From contig CM082587.2 in NCBI GenBank assembly GCA_040954595.2, positions 8,370,001 through 8,434,000 of the forward strand: a stretch of DNA of 64,000 nucleotides, in the 5' to 3' direction. Source of the DNA: Balanoglossus misakiensis. Taxonomy: Eukaryota > Hemichordata. The stretch's first letter is position 1; each line of letters opens with the position of its first letter. The notes beneath the pieces were generated by a model. The model was not told the origin of the DNA. It made no database searches and saw only the letters and a list, made by a program, of their open reading frames with translations. Positions 24,118 to 36,630 of this stretch are shown piece after piece. The translations under genes and the position numbers were made by a program.

Positions 24118-24631
24118 TTCTGTTATTGCTGGAGTTTTTCTTCTTTCTTCTTGAGTCGTTTTTTTACTCCCGTTTTTCTCAAAAATCCCTGGACCTACGC
24201 CTATGAAATTTGGTACGGTGGTTGGGGCCCATGAGTACTTGTGCACCTGCCCTTTGAATTTGTAATTAGTCACGTGACTTGGTGGCTATAATCGAGCGAA
24301 ATTTTCAAATTGACCTAATTTGCACGTTAATGGCGGCATTTAAATTCTTTTCTCAAACTTTGTATACCATATGACCATAATCCCCTGTGCCAAATTTCAA
24401 GGTCCTAGGCCACGTCGATTTTGAGAAGAAGATTTTTGTAATATTTTTCGCATTTTTTGGTGGGCTGAGGACGAACACTAGGGCATCGGACTTTGACCGT
24501 CATTGTGTAATGTTGTGGAGATCTCATTAGCAGGGTGCATGTACTCACTTCTGGCGGGTTGCAGTAGTCCTTGGAAAATCGGCTGAAATACGTAAACTAC
24601 GGTGGCCCGTACATGACAGTCAAAATCTCTA

Positions 24632-24960
24632 ATTAAGCGGACACAACTTTAATTTTGCCCGACAAAACTCTCTAATTGGTGGACACAACTCTAACTTTGT
24701 CGGACAAAACTCTCTAATTGGTGGACACAACTCTAACTTTGTCGGACAAAACTCTCTAATTGGTGGACACAACTCTAACTTTGTCGGACAAAACTCTCTA
24801 ATTGGTGGACACAAAACTCTCAAATTGATGGACACAACTCTAATTTCGCCTGACACAGCCCTTTATTTGTTGGACACAACTCTGATTTTGATGGGCGCAA
24901 CTTTCTAATTTTGTCGGACACAACTCTTATTCGCGTGGACAAAACTTTCTTTTGCTCAAG
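24632..24960. repeat. 42-bp minisatellite
   Basis: A 42-bp unit (CTCTAATTGGTGGACACAAC followed by TCTAACTTTGTCGGACAAAA) is repeated about four times almost exactly at 24670-24810, with decayed units on both sides. Because 42 is a multiple of three, it also leaves a spurious open frame on the minus strand. Confidence 0.85.
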
Positions 24961-25068
24961 GCGGAAATTCACTATATATCCCACAATACAGTTCGCGTCA
25001 ACGTCACTGGATTACTGCCATTTGAGTCTGATGCCGGAGACGGAGTTACACTACATCCTACAAACAAA

Positions 25069-25330
25069 ATGTCGAAATTTATTCGTGTAACTGACAAAGT
25101 CAGGACCGGCGAAGCAGTCAAACTTCCAACAGAGGAAAATGGGACAGTTTTACTCAGTACATTGGAAGGTCAGTTTCCCGGGGCATGTGGCCTGAGATAT
25201 ACAGTGCGTCACGATCGTGGGGGCTCAGTTGTGAGAGGAATTCGGATGGAAGAACGTGTTTTCTAAGCACCGTCCTGTGGATGGGACGGCGTTGATCTGT
25301 ATGTTGTATATTCCGATGACAGAAGAAAAG
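25069..25330 (+). pseudogene. TARDBP: TDP-43 (TARDBP-like) N-terminal exon with in-frame stop
   Basis: The ATG at 25069 opens a frame matching the ubiquitin-like N-terminal oligomerisation domain of TDP-43: M-S-K-F-I-R-V-T, then G-T-V-L-L-S-T-L, then Q-F-P-G-A-C-G-L-R-Y. At 25264-25266 there is a TAA, but the next codons in the same frame keep the family pattern (A-P-x-x-G-W-D, then L-Y-V-V-Y, then D-D-R-R-K), and a G|GTGAGT donor at 25330/25331 sits where I recall the human intron after the first coding exon. So the exon was derived by genomic duplication, not from mRNA, and carries one nonsense codon. No RRM exons follow before the next mobile relics. Most likely a pseudogenic exon copy; a sequencing error at the stop is the main alternative. 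Confidence 0.75.
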
Positions 25331-26312
25331 GTGAGTGGTGAAATTATGGCAATAATTGGTGATCGTTTCGGATGTGATTTACATGAAGGGACGCGGACAT
25401 TGGACGGACGGACGCACGCGGTCTGCTGTAAAGAAAGGTTGCCAAGCTGATAAAAATCAGAATAATTCACCCTGAGTGTCGGTAGTTTTTAGAAGTCTAT
25501 AGTTGGAGCCTAGTTTTCTGACAATTCTGATTTTATATAGGTGAGAAAACAACTGAAGAAGAAAAGGCTAATTTACTAGTAGTTTCATGTTTGTACATGT
25601 GTGCAGCTAGGCGCAATCAGCAATATTGGCGCCAAAATGTAGCATTTCTGTGAGGTGAGGCATTGTAACAAAATTGTTCTACCACATTCACTACAGTGGG
25701 GTCATAGTAAACATTGTCTGTTGCTGTATATGTTGTGACGTGATTAAATTTCGATGTCATGTTCTAACAAATATTCATTTGGTGTTATAAGTCTTCTTCT
25801 CACTAAAAGTTTCGACAGCAGTGCTATGCCAGTGTTTACTCTCTGCAAACACAGGGGATTAGCCCACAGAATCTCCGTGCGTCCACACACTAAACTTTTG
25901 GCCACTGTTTTGAAATAAACACCGTCTAAATGGCCATGTTTAGCAACACGGCAACTAACAAAATTGAGGACGTCGAGCACATTACAGCAACATGTTTCAG
26001 TTTCTATACCTGCATATGCGTTCTAGACGACTTTGTCATCTTTATGACAGTTTTGATAATGTTTAGAAGTAAATGAATGTTAATCCATAAATGGAAAAGC
26101 CTCAAATTTTCGGTGATCGAGAGAACCTTATGAAAGTTGGTGGCAGACAGAAGTGTTGCAGACCTGGCAAACCGTGAATGGTTTGAAAACCACTCGCGTC
26201 CAGTGTGATTGACTTCACAATGGAAACTGACCAGAGACAATGGGCTATACCTCATAAACATACCCAAAAGTCACTGCAGGGTGGCGCTTTTGAACGGTGT
26301 TTGTTTATCTTT
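25331..26312. other. Spacer after the TDP-43-like exon
   Basis: No RRM-like coding sequence (RNP motifs) and no other domain is recognisable on either strand. Confidence 0.4.
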
Positions 26313-26492
26313 GCGTTCTCACTGCATATTTGCGTCGGAGCGCTGGCCCAGCACTGGCCCTGACCCACCACCCATCGCCGTCGCAAATTAACACCAGCCC
26401 AGCACCGGTGTAGAGCGTTCTCACTTACTTTTTTCCGTCGGTGTCAAATCTACACCGGTGTAGCACCGGTGTAAACGTGCCAGTGAGAACGC
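26313..26492. mobile_element. 180-bp MITE with GCGTTCTCACT ends
   Basis: Left end GCGTTCTCACTG is mirrored by CAGTGAGAACGC on the right. The interior is built from ACACCGGTGTA palindromes and a third GCGTTCTCACTT copy at about 26414. No clear target duplication. Confidence 0.6.
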
Positions 26493-26502
26493 CCTTTTAG
26501 TT

Positions 26503-27485
26503 TCAGTTACTGAGGAATGCAGGAAAGGTGTTGGTCTATTTGGCAAAGTCAAATCTTTCCAGACTTACAAAAATGAGAAGAGCTATATCACAAATTCTCA
26601 GTTGTTTGATGGTGATGAACATCAGAAATACATTTCCTGTGTGAGCAAATGTATTGATGAGAATGAATACTTCTATGCTGGGCAAGTGATTGCCATGTCT
26701 TTAATTCATGGGGGTCCTCTACCACATTGTTTTGCTGAGCACTTTTTTGATGCTGTTGTATTTGGGCCAGACAGTGCAAAACCTACATTGGATGATCTCC
26801 CACAGGATAGTTATGCTAAAAATGAGTTGACAAAGTTAAGGAATGCCCCTTTAACTGAGGTTGATAGTGTGGTAACTGGAAGCTTGGATAATTTCCTTGA
26901 ATTAGCTGGGACATGGAAAATAATGAGATGTGAAGATGACAAAGATAGGGTTATCCTGTCCACAGTAAAGTGGTATTTATATGGAAGGAACAGACCAGCA
27001 CTTGACCAATTTAGAGACGGTCTGTCTACCCTTGGAGTTCTTGCAGCAATGCAGCAGTATCCAAATAGTTTCAAGTCAGCATTCTGCCAAAAAACATCAC
27101 TCTCACAGCAGATATGTTTGCTGATGTTGACAGGGTAAAATACACAAGAAGTGAAATTGGATCTAATAGACACATTGTTGAAAGTAATGTATTATCCTAT
27201 TGGGCAGACTTTCTTCAGGATGTTGAAGAGGGTGAAGTTTCCAACATAACACTTTCACAAATTTTCATGTTCATTACTGGTTGCAGTGAATTTGGGTATG
27301 GATTAACATTAGAAATTCAATTTCTACATCAAAATGAGGAAACTGGTACACCATCAAGGTTTCCTAAGGCCAATACTTGTGCTTGTATATACTTCATTTA
27401 CCTGTTATACATAAAACATACCATATGACTTCAAAAACGATGTTGCATTTGGCATTGCAAATGCTAAGGGTTTTGGATATGCCTG
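26503..27485 (+). pseudogene. HECT E3 ligase-like domain relic (G2E3-like), frameshifted
   Basis: Three consecutive frames together follow the HECT pattern seen in G2E3-like and element-borne HECT proteins. First frame (26503-27090): A-G-Q-V-I-A-M-S-L-I-H-G-G-P-L-P and D-R-V-I-L-S-T-V-K-W. Second (about 27090-27390): Y-W-A-D-F-L-Q-D-V-E, then F-I-T-G, then N-T-C-A-C-I, where the catalytic Cys of HECT lies. Third: L-P-V-I-H-K-T-Y and, after another shift, F-G-I-A-N-A-K-G-F-G, the end of the HECT C-lobe. Breaks: near the A6 run at about 27088, a 2-base slip at about 27392, another at about 27424, so it cannot make the protein. An acceptor-like tttcag lies just before. Confidence 0.65.
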
Positions 27486-27489
27486 AAAA

Positions 27490-28120
27490 TTAAAGTGTAA
27501 AATGAGACATAACTACAGTTTTTCATCTATTTTCACACAGTGTCCAGACTCGGCCATTCACTGATGACCAAGCTTAAGTTCACACACTATTTTTAAACCT
27601 CAGAAGCAAGTTAAGCAAATTCTATGTAATAAGATGTGCTGCTGTTTATGCATTCAACTGCCAAACAGTACACCTGGTATGCAAGAGATTTGATTTTGCC
27701 TTTTGGCAAGTGGTTTCACTGTTCAGGTGTGATAAATTTAGACAAAATTGTTCCAGATTTGTGCCAGAGAAAAAACATGGTTCCCAATGTCATCACTACA
27801 AATGTGCATGTGTTAATGTTGCCCATTTATGAATGTCTATCAATGGACAAAACATTCTATTGGGAAATCAGTAAGAAAAGAGTAGTTTTTATACCTTTTT
27901 TACCTCGTTCTCCTTTAAAAAGTGTTCAAAATTCTGGTGAGCATCAGTTGTTTAAACCGATTTGTGTAGTAGTCACAAGTTTTAGAATAGAACTGTACTC
28001 TGCAGTATATTATATTGTGCTTGATCGACCAGTTTAGGGTTTAACCTTCTGTTAGATGTTTACTATAACACTTGGAAATAAAAAATGATACTCTGTTCAT
28101 AAATTAGTTGTGTATGTTCA
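27490..28120. other. Spacer with an uninterpretable 133-codon frame
   Basis: A plus-strand frame at 27636-28037 is open but has no recognisable motif, splice context or family; it may be decayed mobile DNA following the HECT relic. Confidence 0.25.
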
Positions 28121-28124
28121 TTAA

Positions 28125-28726
28125 AGCCTCAGTATTTCTCGTAGGGGCAAAATTTTGTTTGAAACGGCATCTATAATTTCTAAAAGTAGATGATAATTGA
28201 TACTGAATCGAACAGTCATCATCCCCAGCTCTGCTCATAAACTCATACAATTTACAATATAACAAGTGAAGAATGACTTTCTGTCCGGACAGAAAGTCAC
28301 GTGAGTCAGGCTCCTGTTGACACACGTGACTAGTGCGCATGCGCACTCCAATGTGAATCTATGCGGAAGAGGTTTGGTCGCCCCAAATCAAGCGACTCAG
28401 CGAAGAAATGCGCACTAATTCGGCGAAATTTTGGGAAGATAACTTTATGGGAGAAATCAGTCGATGGAACCAAATCAAATCCGAAAATGGTCTGACCATC
28501 AAATGTCAAAATGGCACATTTGCTGATCGACATGTACAACATTTCCGTTGTAAACAAACCCGCGCATCATTTCAAGTGTTACGGGCAATATTTACAGCTT
28601 GCATGTAGCTACAGTTGCCCAAACCTTTCTTCTATCTTCATTATGTAGTATTCCATGATGAATGTACAGGAAAAACGGGCATTTTTCGATGATGAAAAAT
28701 GGATACACACGAGAAATACTGGGGCT
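28125..28726. mobile_element. 602-bp piggyBac-like MITE, TTAA target site
   Basis: TTAA (28121-28124 and 28727-28730) flanks inverted ends AGCCTCAGTATTTCTCGT (left) and ACGAGAAATACTGGGGCT (right; one mismatch). The interior holds two perfect palindromes (28274-28299 and about 28333-28348) and a 67-codon frame with no recognised domain. A TTAA duplication supports the piggyBac superfamily. Confidence 0.75.
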
Positions 28727-28730
28727 TTAA

Positions 28731-30600
28731 AGTGTGTGTGAACACCATTATGTCATGAAACAAGGTAATGCTGTACTAATGTCTGTGTGTGTGTGTGTGA
28801 ATATGACATAGTGTGTGACATTTGGGAATTATGACTTGCTAATTGACAGCTAATTTGCATATTTAATGATTCTATGCAATTAGCAATACAACTCTTGAAT
28901 TACTGTTCTGATATTCATGAAATTTGCCAGCTTATACTGTTTTTTACATAGATCAAACAAAACCTCACTGCTGCCATTTTGGCAATAATTTCAGATTTTC
29001 AACATTAATTTGGTGTATTTGCAATATATCATAAAACTACAGTAAGAATCCCAAACTGATCTTAGGGGAGAACCATTTGATTGTTTGGGTGGGGGTTGTT
29101 GCAGATGGTTCAGAAGGAAACAAATTCATTTGCAATGCCTTGTTTGAAATGGAGTAAAGAATGTCACACAAGTTAGAAAATCTCATTCTTTCATTTTTAG
29201 GCACTTGTCAGTTTATGAGCAGTTTATTCTTGTCCACCGTTCATTTGAATAATTTTTTTCAAAGAGTGTTCTTTTTAATACTTTGTGTGTATTTTTTGTG
29301 GGGGTGAAGTGTGCGTTTTTCGTTAAAAATGTGCGTGTGGTTTTTTTGTGACAAATTAGTGATTTTTTTTTTGCAACTGCCTTGTGGACATATTTTTTTC
29401 GGTAAGCTTGGTGGGGGTTTTTTTGACAACAGGTGAGATTTTCTTCTGTGTGTGTTATTTTTTATTTTTTGTTTTGACTCCACGATGGATTACTTTTTAC
29501 ACTCGTTGTTTTTTAAACCACCAATCAGTTTTTTGTGTTTTTTACGTATTTTTTTGTTAAAAGACATCAATTTTCTATAAAATAATGATAAATAATTTTG
29601 AAACACTTGGCGCGCCGTACTATGGCATCATCTCAATGCAAGATGCATTTATGTGGAACTGTTTGTGTGAGGTTGAATATAGAGTGAGCTTGCTTGCAGA
29701 GAGCTGAGTTGGTAATTTCTTTGCAGTGAGTTGGATATTCTGCTCAAACTCCAGTATACTGTGTCGGCTTTCATTCAAACAATTATTTCACATATTTAAT
29801 AGACTACAAATAATGTAAGAATAATAATGACTATTTATTGCTGTATATAAACAATAAACAAAGAAATCTTTCAATGATAAACATAAAACAAAAATAAAAA
29901 GCACAAATTAAAACTTAAGTGTCAAAGATATAATATGCTTTGAACAAAATCATGTATTTTATACAAAAAATTAATAATGACGAAAATTTACTACTCTATG
30001 TAAAAATAATAAAAATAAATTTGAAATAATAAATCTACAACAAAAATAAACAACACATATTAAATTATAGATCTCATATCATGCAGTTTAGGATATGCAC
30101 AGAATATACAAGTAAAATTTACTGCTTTATGTAAACAAAAATGTATTAACAACAATAAACATAAAAAAATAAAAAGGATATATCAAAATTGGTTCCTTCA
30201 GTTCTCGCGATATGCCAAAATGTCAAAATTCAATAAATATAAGAAGCAACACTCACTAACTTCAATAAGCTCTCAAGAATCATTCATAAAGCTACATTTT
30301 CCACAGACAGGTTCAATGTTTAGAGCATATGATTTCTTAAACTTATTAAACTTATTTGGATATCATCACTACTTTTTAAAGTGAATATCATCTAGGAGGT
30401 CAGTCAGGACAATTATAGTTCAAACAAGCTGACACAAGTACTGTAGAATGTGTATCACAGTATGTTGGGATATGTTGAGTGAAAAAGAAATTGCAAGATA
30501 CTAACATGATGATGATCTATGATATGAGTATCAAGTAGGGCTCCTATATAAAACACCAAACAACACCACCATCGGAACTCAGAATAACAGGGCTACTCAT
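28731..30600. other. Spacer and distal 3' flank of the NLR-like gene
   Basis: 28731-29800 is T-rich with TG and poly-T runs and no gene. From about 29820 on, the sequence is homologous to 48870 onward (3' flank of the truncated LRR copy), which marks one edge of that duplication. TTTATT motifs here read as AATAAA for the minus-strand gene. Confidence 0.5.
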
Positions 30601-30829
30601 CACCAGCCCCGCCCCCAATAAAAGGACTAGGGCGATCCCTAGAAACGAAATAAGGTAGTCCCAGCCCATTCAGACTGACTAAGTCATGCATCACACACAC
30701 AAAAAGAAAAGAAATAGATGACAACCCTCAATCCTCCACCCCCTCCAGCAAGACAATAATATTAAGGGGTGCAAGTGTGAGAATAATTCAATGTCACAAC
30801 CATAACTTTTACCAAAACATTGAAAACTA

Positions 30830-33800
30830 TCACTCTTCACCACGAGAACTACATGAACTGCGAGAACTACCAGCACTGCTATGTCCACCACTGTGAATAC
30901 TTCCACGTCGACTGAATTCCGACCAATAACTTGTGCTGCCAAAAGTTTCATCAAAACCTCCCAATGGGTCAGAAGCATAATCTGCTTCAACAGTTTCAAC
31001 AATATTCTTTTCATCAAAATGTTCCGGCATATCATGTATATCATTATGACTTAAATCAATATAAGGTGATCTTTGTAAAGAATCAACAACAGATTGTAAG
31101 TTAATCACACCTCTATCTGTAATGTTATTATAACTCAAGTCAAGAAGCTTTGAGCTTTGCAGTTTGGATAACACTTTGCTGAAAATATCAACACCAACAT
31201 CTCCAATGTTATTATGACTAAGATCCAGGTGTCTCACCAAAGTCATATTCTCCATCCCTCTACTTAAACTCTCAGCACCAACATCTACAATGTTGTTATG
31301 ACTAAGATCCAGGTGTTTCAGCCTAGTCATATTCCCCATCCCTTTACTTAAACTCTCTGCACCAACATCTCCAATGTTATTATGACTAAGATCCAGGTGT
31401 CCCAGCACAGTCTTATACCCTATCCCTTTACTTAAACTCTCTGCACCAACATCTCCAATGTTATTATGACTAAGATCCAGGTGTTTCAGCCTAGTCATAT
31501 TCCCCATCCCTCTACTTAAACTCTTTGCACCAATAAATCCAATGTTATTATGACTAAGATCCAGGTGTTCCAGCCAAGTCATATCCTCCATCCCTTTACT
31601 TAAACTCTCTGCACCAACATCTCCAATCTTATTATGACTAAGATCCAGGTGTTTCAGCCTAGTCATATTCCCCATCCCTCTACTTAAACTCTTTGCACCA
31701 ACATCTCCAATGTTATTATGACTAAGATCCAGGCGTTTCAGCCCAGTCATTTTCCCCATCCCTTTACTTAAACTCTCTGCACCAACATCTCCAATGTTAT
31801 TATGACTAAGATCCAGGTGTCTCAGCCCAGTCATTTTCCCCATCCCTTTACTTAAACTCTCTGCACCAACATCTCCAATGTTATTATGACTAAGATCCAG
31901 GTGTCTCAGCCCAGTCATTTTCCCCATCCCTTTACTTAAACTCTCTGCACCAACATCTCCAATGTTATTATGACTAAGATCCAGGTGTTTCAGCCTAGTC
32001 ATATTCCCCATCCCTTTACTTAAACTCTCTGCACCAACATCTCCAATCTTATTATGACTAAGATCCAGGTGTTCCAGCCAAGTCATATCCTCCATCCCTT
32101 TACTTAAACTCTCTGCACCAACATCTCCAATCTTATTATGACTAAGATCCAGGTGTTTCAGCCTAGTCATATTCCCCATCCCTTTACTTAAACTCTTTGC
32201 ACCAACATCTCCAATGTTATTATAACTAAGATCCAGGTGCCAAAGCCTAGTCATATTCCCAATCCCTCTACTTAAACTCTTTGCACCAATAAACCCAATG
32301 TTATTATGACTAAGATCCAGGTGTTCCAGCCTAGTCATTTTTCCCATCCCTTTACTTAAACTCTTTGCACCAACATCTCCAATGTTATTATGACTAAGAT
32401 CCAGGTATTCCAGCCCAGTCATATTCCCCATCCCTTTACTTAAACTCTCTGCACCAATATCTCCAATGTTATTATGACTAAGATCCAGGTATTCCAGCCC
32501 AGTCATTTTCCCCATCCCTAAATTACTTAAACTCTCTGCACCAACATCTCCAATGTTATTATGACTAAGATCCAGGTATTCCAGCCTAGTCATATTCCCC
32601 ATCCCTTTACTTAAACTCTCTGCACCAACATCTCCAATGTTATTATGACTAAGATCCAGGTATTCCAGCCCAGTCATTTTCCCAATCCCTTTACTTAAAC
32701 TCTCTGCACCAACATCTCCAATGTTATTATGACTAAGATCCAGGTATTCCAGCCCAGTCATATTCCCCATCCCTTTACTTAAACTCTCTGCACCAACATC
32801 TCCAATGTTATTATGACTAAGATCCAGGTATTCCAGCCCAGTCATATTCCCCATCCCTTTACTTAAACTCTCTGCACCAACATCTCCAATGTTATTATGA
32901 CTAAGATCCAGGTGTTCCAGCCCAGTCATATTCCCCATCCCTCTACTTAAACTCTCTGCACCAACATCTCCAATGTTATTATGACTAAGATCCAGGTGTT
33001 CCAGCCCAGTCATATTCTCCATCCCTCTACTTAAACTCTCTGCACCAACATCTCCAATGTTATTATGACTAAGATCCAGGTGTTCCAGCCCAGTCATATT
33101 CTCCATCCCTCTACTTAAACTCACTGCACCAACATCTCCAATGTTATTATGACTAAGATCAAGATGTCCCAGCAAACGCATTTTCCCCATCCCTTTACTT
33201 AAACTCTCTGCACCAACATCTCCAATGTTATTATGACTAAGAGCCAGGTGTCTCAGCCAAGTCATATTCTCCATCTCTTTACTTAAACTCTCTGCAACAA
33301 CATCTCCAATGTTATTATGACTAAGATCCAGGTGTCTCAGCCAAGTCATATTCTCCATCCCTTTACTTAAACTCTCTGCACCAACATCTCCAATGTTATT
33401 ATGACTAAGATCCAGGTGTCTCAGCCCAGTCATTTTCCCCATCCCTCTACTTAAACTCTCTGCACCAACATCTCCAATGTTATTATGACTAAGATCCAGG
33501 CGTTTCAGCCCAGTCATTTTCCCAATCCCTTTACTTAAACTCTCTGCACCAACATCTCCAATGTTATTATGACTAAGATCCAGGTGTCTCAGCCCAGTCA
33601 TTTTCCCCATCCCTTTACTTAAACTCTCTGCACCAACATCTCCAATGTTATTATGACTAAGATCCAGGCGTTTCAGCCCAGTCACTTTCCCCATCCCTTT
33701 ACTTAAACTCTCTGCACCAACATCTCCAATGTTATTATGCCTAAGATCCAGGTATTCCAGCCCAGTCATTTCCCCCATCCCTCTACTTAAACTCTCTACA

Positions 33801-36630
33801 CCAACATCTCCAATGTTATTATGACTAAGATACAGGTGTATCAGCTCAGTCATATTCTCCATCCCTCTACTTAAACTCTCTGCACCAACATCTCCAATGT
33901 TATTATGACTAAGATCCAGGTGTCTCAGCCAAGTCATATTCTCCATCCCTCTACTTAAACTCTCTGCACCAACATCTCCAATGTTATTATGACTAAGATC
34001 CAGCTGCCCCAGCCCAGTCATATTCCCCATCCCTTTACTTAAACTCTTTGCACCAAGATCTCTAATTTTATTATGACTAAGATCCAGGTGTCTCAGCCAA
34101 GTCATATTCTCCATCCCTCTACTTAAACTCTCTGCACCAACATCTCCAATGTTATTATGACTAAGATTCAGGTACCACAGCCCAGTCATATTCTCCATCC
34201 CTTTACTTAAACTCTCTGCACCAACATCTCCAATGTTATTATGATTAAGATCCAGGTGCCACAGCCTGGTCATATTCCCCATCCCTTTACTTAAACTGTC
34301 TGTACCAACATCTCCAATATTATTATGACTAAGATCTAGGTGTCTTAGCTCAGTCATATTCTCCATCCCTTTATTTAAACTCTCTGCACCAACATCTCCA
34401 AAATGACAACCACTAAGTTTCAGAGTTTGCACAAATGAAAGAATACTCAACCCGTCACAGAAGTCTTCAAATTCAGCCTGACTCCACTGCTTACTTACTT
34501 CCACAATCTTACATTCTTTGACAATTTCCTTGATGAATATTAATTTATCTAGAGTAAGACTGTCTTCATCAAAATTGACATCATGGAAGTATATCTGCAG
34601 TACCTGGGGAATGTGTGGTAGGATGTACTTTAGGCCTCTGATGTCATTGCCAGCAACATTGACAATTTGTTGTTGATTCTGTGGCACAATGTTCAACAAA
34701 GCAACTATTCCTCTCAAACTGGTACCAGTGTTACTAAAATTAACATCAGTGAGATATTTCAGTCTATTCAGTTTCCCACCTATGTACTCAATGCCATCAT
34801 CTCCTATGTTATTTGAACTGATGTCTAAATGTCTCAGAGACGACAGATGCTCAAAACTGTCAGCAACAACTTTAGCATTATCAGTAGTGAAACCAGACTC
34901 TGTAATAACTAAATGTTTTAAGTTCTTGAAAAAAACCAAATGTAAACATAGCAAGTTGGTTACATCAGAAGATAAACTTGAAACATTTATTTGTTCTACA
35001 TAGTTTAGTTGTTTGTGCAAATTGAAAATGTCACCCACAGTTTGGAAGTGTGTCACATGTGATTTGAAATCTCCAACCTGGTTCACAATCTGTTCACAGT
35101 CTAACAACCTTTCAAGACTTCCTTCCACCCCATTATTCTCCAACAGAACATTGAATTCATCAACCAATGGTAACAATGCTACACACCCAAGAGAACCTAA
35201 CTTGTTGTTCGAGACATCTATATCCTTCAGAAATGGAAAACATTTGACAGCTCTCAAAAGTACATCGATAAAGGTGTATTCTAAATCATTATATGGCAAC
35301 TCCAATGTCCTTACTTTCAATGACACATTTTCATTTACCATCCTTTCGAAAACCTTTGTGATAAACACATTATTAAATCCAGTGAAATGGAGTGATTTCA
35401 ACAGAGGCAGTGATCCCAATGCTTTGACAAGTGCCTGAATTGTTTCATGACCAACATCCTGAAAGTTGTAATCAACCGCTTCAATAGTCAGACCCCTCAG
35501 ACCGACCTCACTATGACCTCTGACAGATTTGTGTGTGTGAGCCATTAAGAGTTGATGGAATGTGATGTACCTAGTGACCACAGTCAACTCAGTTGAGTTT
35601 TTAACTTGAAATTTGACAGTTGATGATGGATTTTCAATCATTACATTCAGGTGTTTGTTGAACTCCTCTGAAAGGTCTGCCCTTTCCTTATCACTTGTCA
35701 AATTGATATTCTGAACAATAGTTGTGTTCTTTAAAATAAATGATACTTCATCTAAACTTTGGCAAGAGACTCTATTTAAACCAACGGCTGACAGATCTAA
35801 TGGTTGTCGTTTTAACAACTGCTGAATAATTCCTGTAAACTTTTCTGGACATTTTGATTCATGAAGGCAACCAGCAAGTAGTGCAAAATATTCATACCTC
35901 ACTGGAAATGACTTTCCTATACATTTTGTGAGTACTTTGAAGAAAAAAGTATCCTTTTTCTTACCCACAAAAGATCTAAAACGCAAAGCAAGTGGTACTC
36001 TGAAGGAAAGTGTTGTTTTATCCTTCGTCATACTTGACAAAAAATACAGAGCAATAGGCATGGACATCAAAATGGTCTGAATTCTATTCCGTTCCAAGAA
36101 TAAATTTTTGTCTTTCTTCAAATACACAGCAACTGCGTAAAAATATAGATATCGACTTAAAAAGTAATATGGGGACCTATATTGTTGAGTCTTTCTACAC
36201 AAACCAAACAGATAGGCTTCATTAACAGAGGCAGTTCGTGAGAGAGAAAGCGACTGAGTACGAACAAAGCCTTGAAATGCCTGTTGCCCAATTTCACAAA
36301 GCCTGTCCTGCACTACATCCCAAACATTCTCTATCTCAAGTTGATGTTCCCTACAGTACATCTCTACATGATGTTTAATTGCATATTCAGTTGCCTCTGT
36401 CAAAGTTGATGGTAAAGTGTAACAATTCTCATACCAGTAAGACACAAGAGAAGGAAAGAAAAATTCTTGCGATCTTAATTCACCCACAATTGGATGAAAT
36501 CTGGACTGCTGTATCAAATACTTAGCTTGGCTGTTCTCTTCTACATTATGTAAAACATATCTCTCCCATTTATCATATGCGACAGTCCTCACCCAGGTCT
36601 TCTTAGGGATGGTGTAGACAGCAGACATAT
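30830..36630 (-). CDS. Exon 9: NLR winged-helix/helical core, LRR array and tail
   Basis: The acceptor TTTCTATCAG precedes 36630, and the ATG one codon into the exon is not needed as a start. Residues 1-240 of the exon resemble the end of NACHT plus the winged-helix/HD region of NLRs: R-Y-V-L-H-N-V, then F-F-F-P-S-L-V-S-Y-W-Y-E-N, then L-P-S-T-L-T-E, then Y-F-L-S-R-Y-L-Y-F-Y-A-V (cf. F-I-H-x-T-F-Q-E-F-x-A). There is no Walker A (G-x4-G-K-S/T) or Walker B anywhere in the gene. Degenerate LRRs follow, then about 38 regular 28-residue RI-type LRRs (34400-31190, unit L-D-L-S-H-N-N-I-G-D-V-G-A-E-S-L-S), then a Ser/Arg-rich tail and a TGA at 30830-30832. One unit has a two-residue insertion (S-N-L-G, near 32520). 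Confidence 0.85.

Noticed and set aside
24629-24856. Cys/Pro-rich repeated peptide on the minus strand
   Set aside because: Product of the 42-bp minisatellite read in frame; no splice or start context.
27636-28037. 133-codon plus-strand frame
   Set aside because: No recognisable family; composition resembles decayed mobile DNA after the HECT relic, so not listed as a gene.
30691-31044. Minus-strand frame overlapping the end of the LRR gene (and its twin at 49643-50089)
   Set aside because: Alternate-frame shadow of the Ser-rich LRR tail; duplicated only because the gene end is duplicated.
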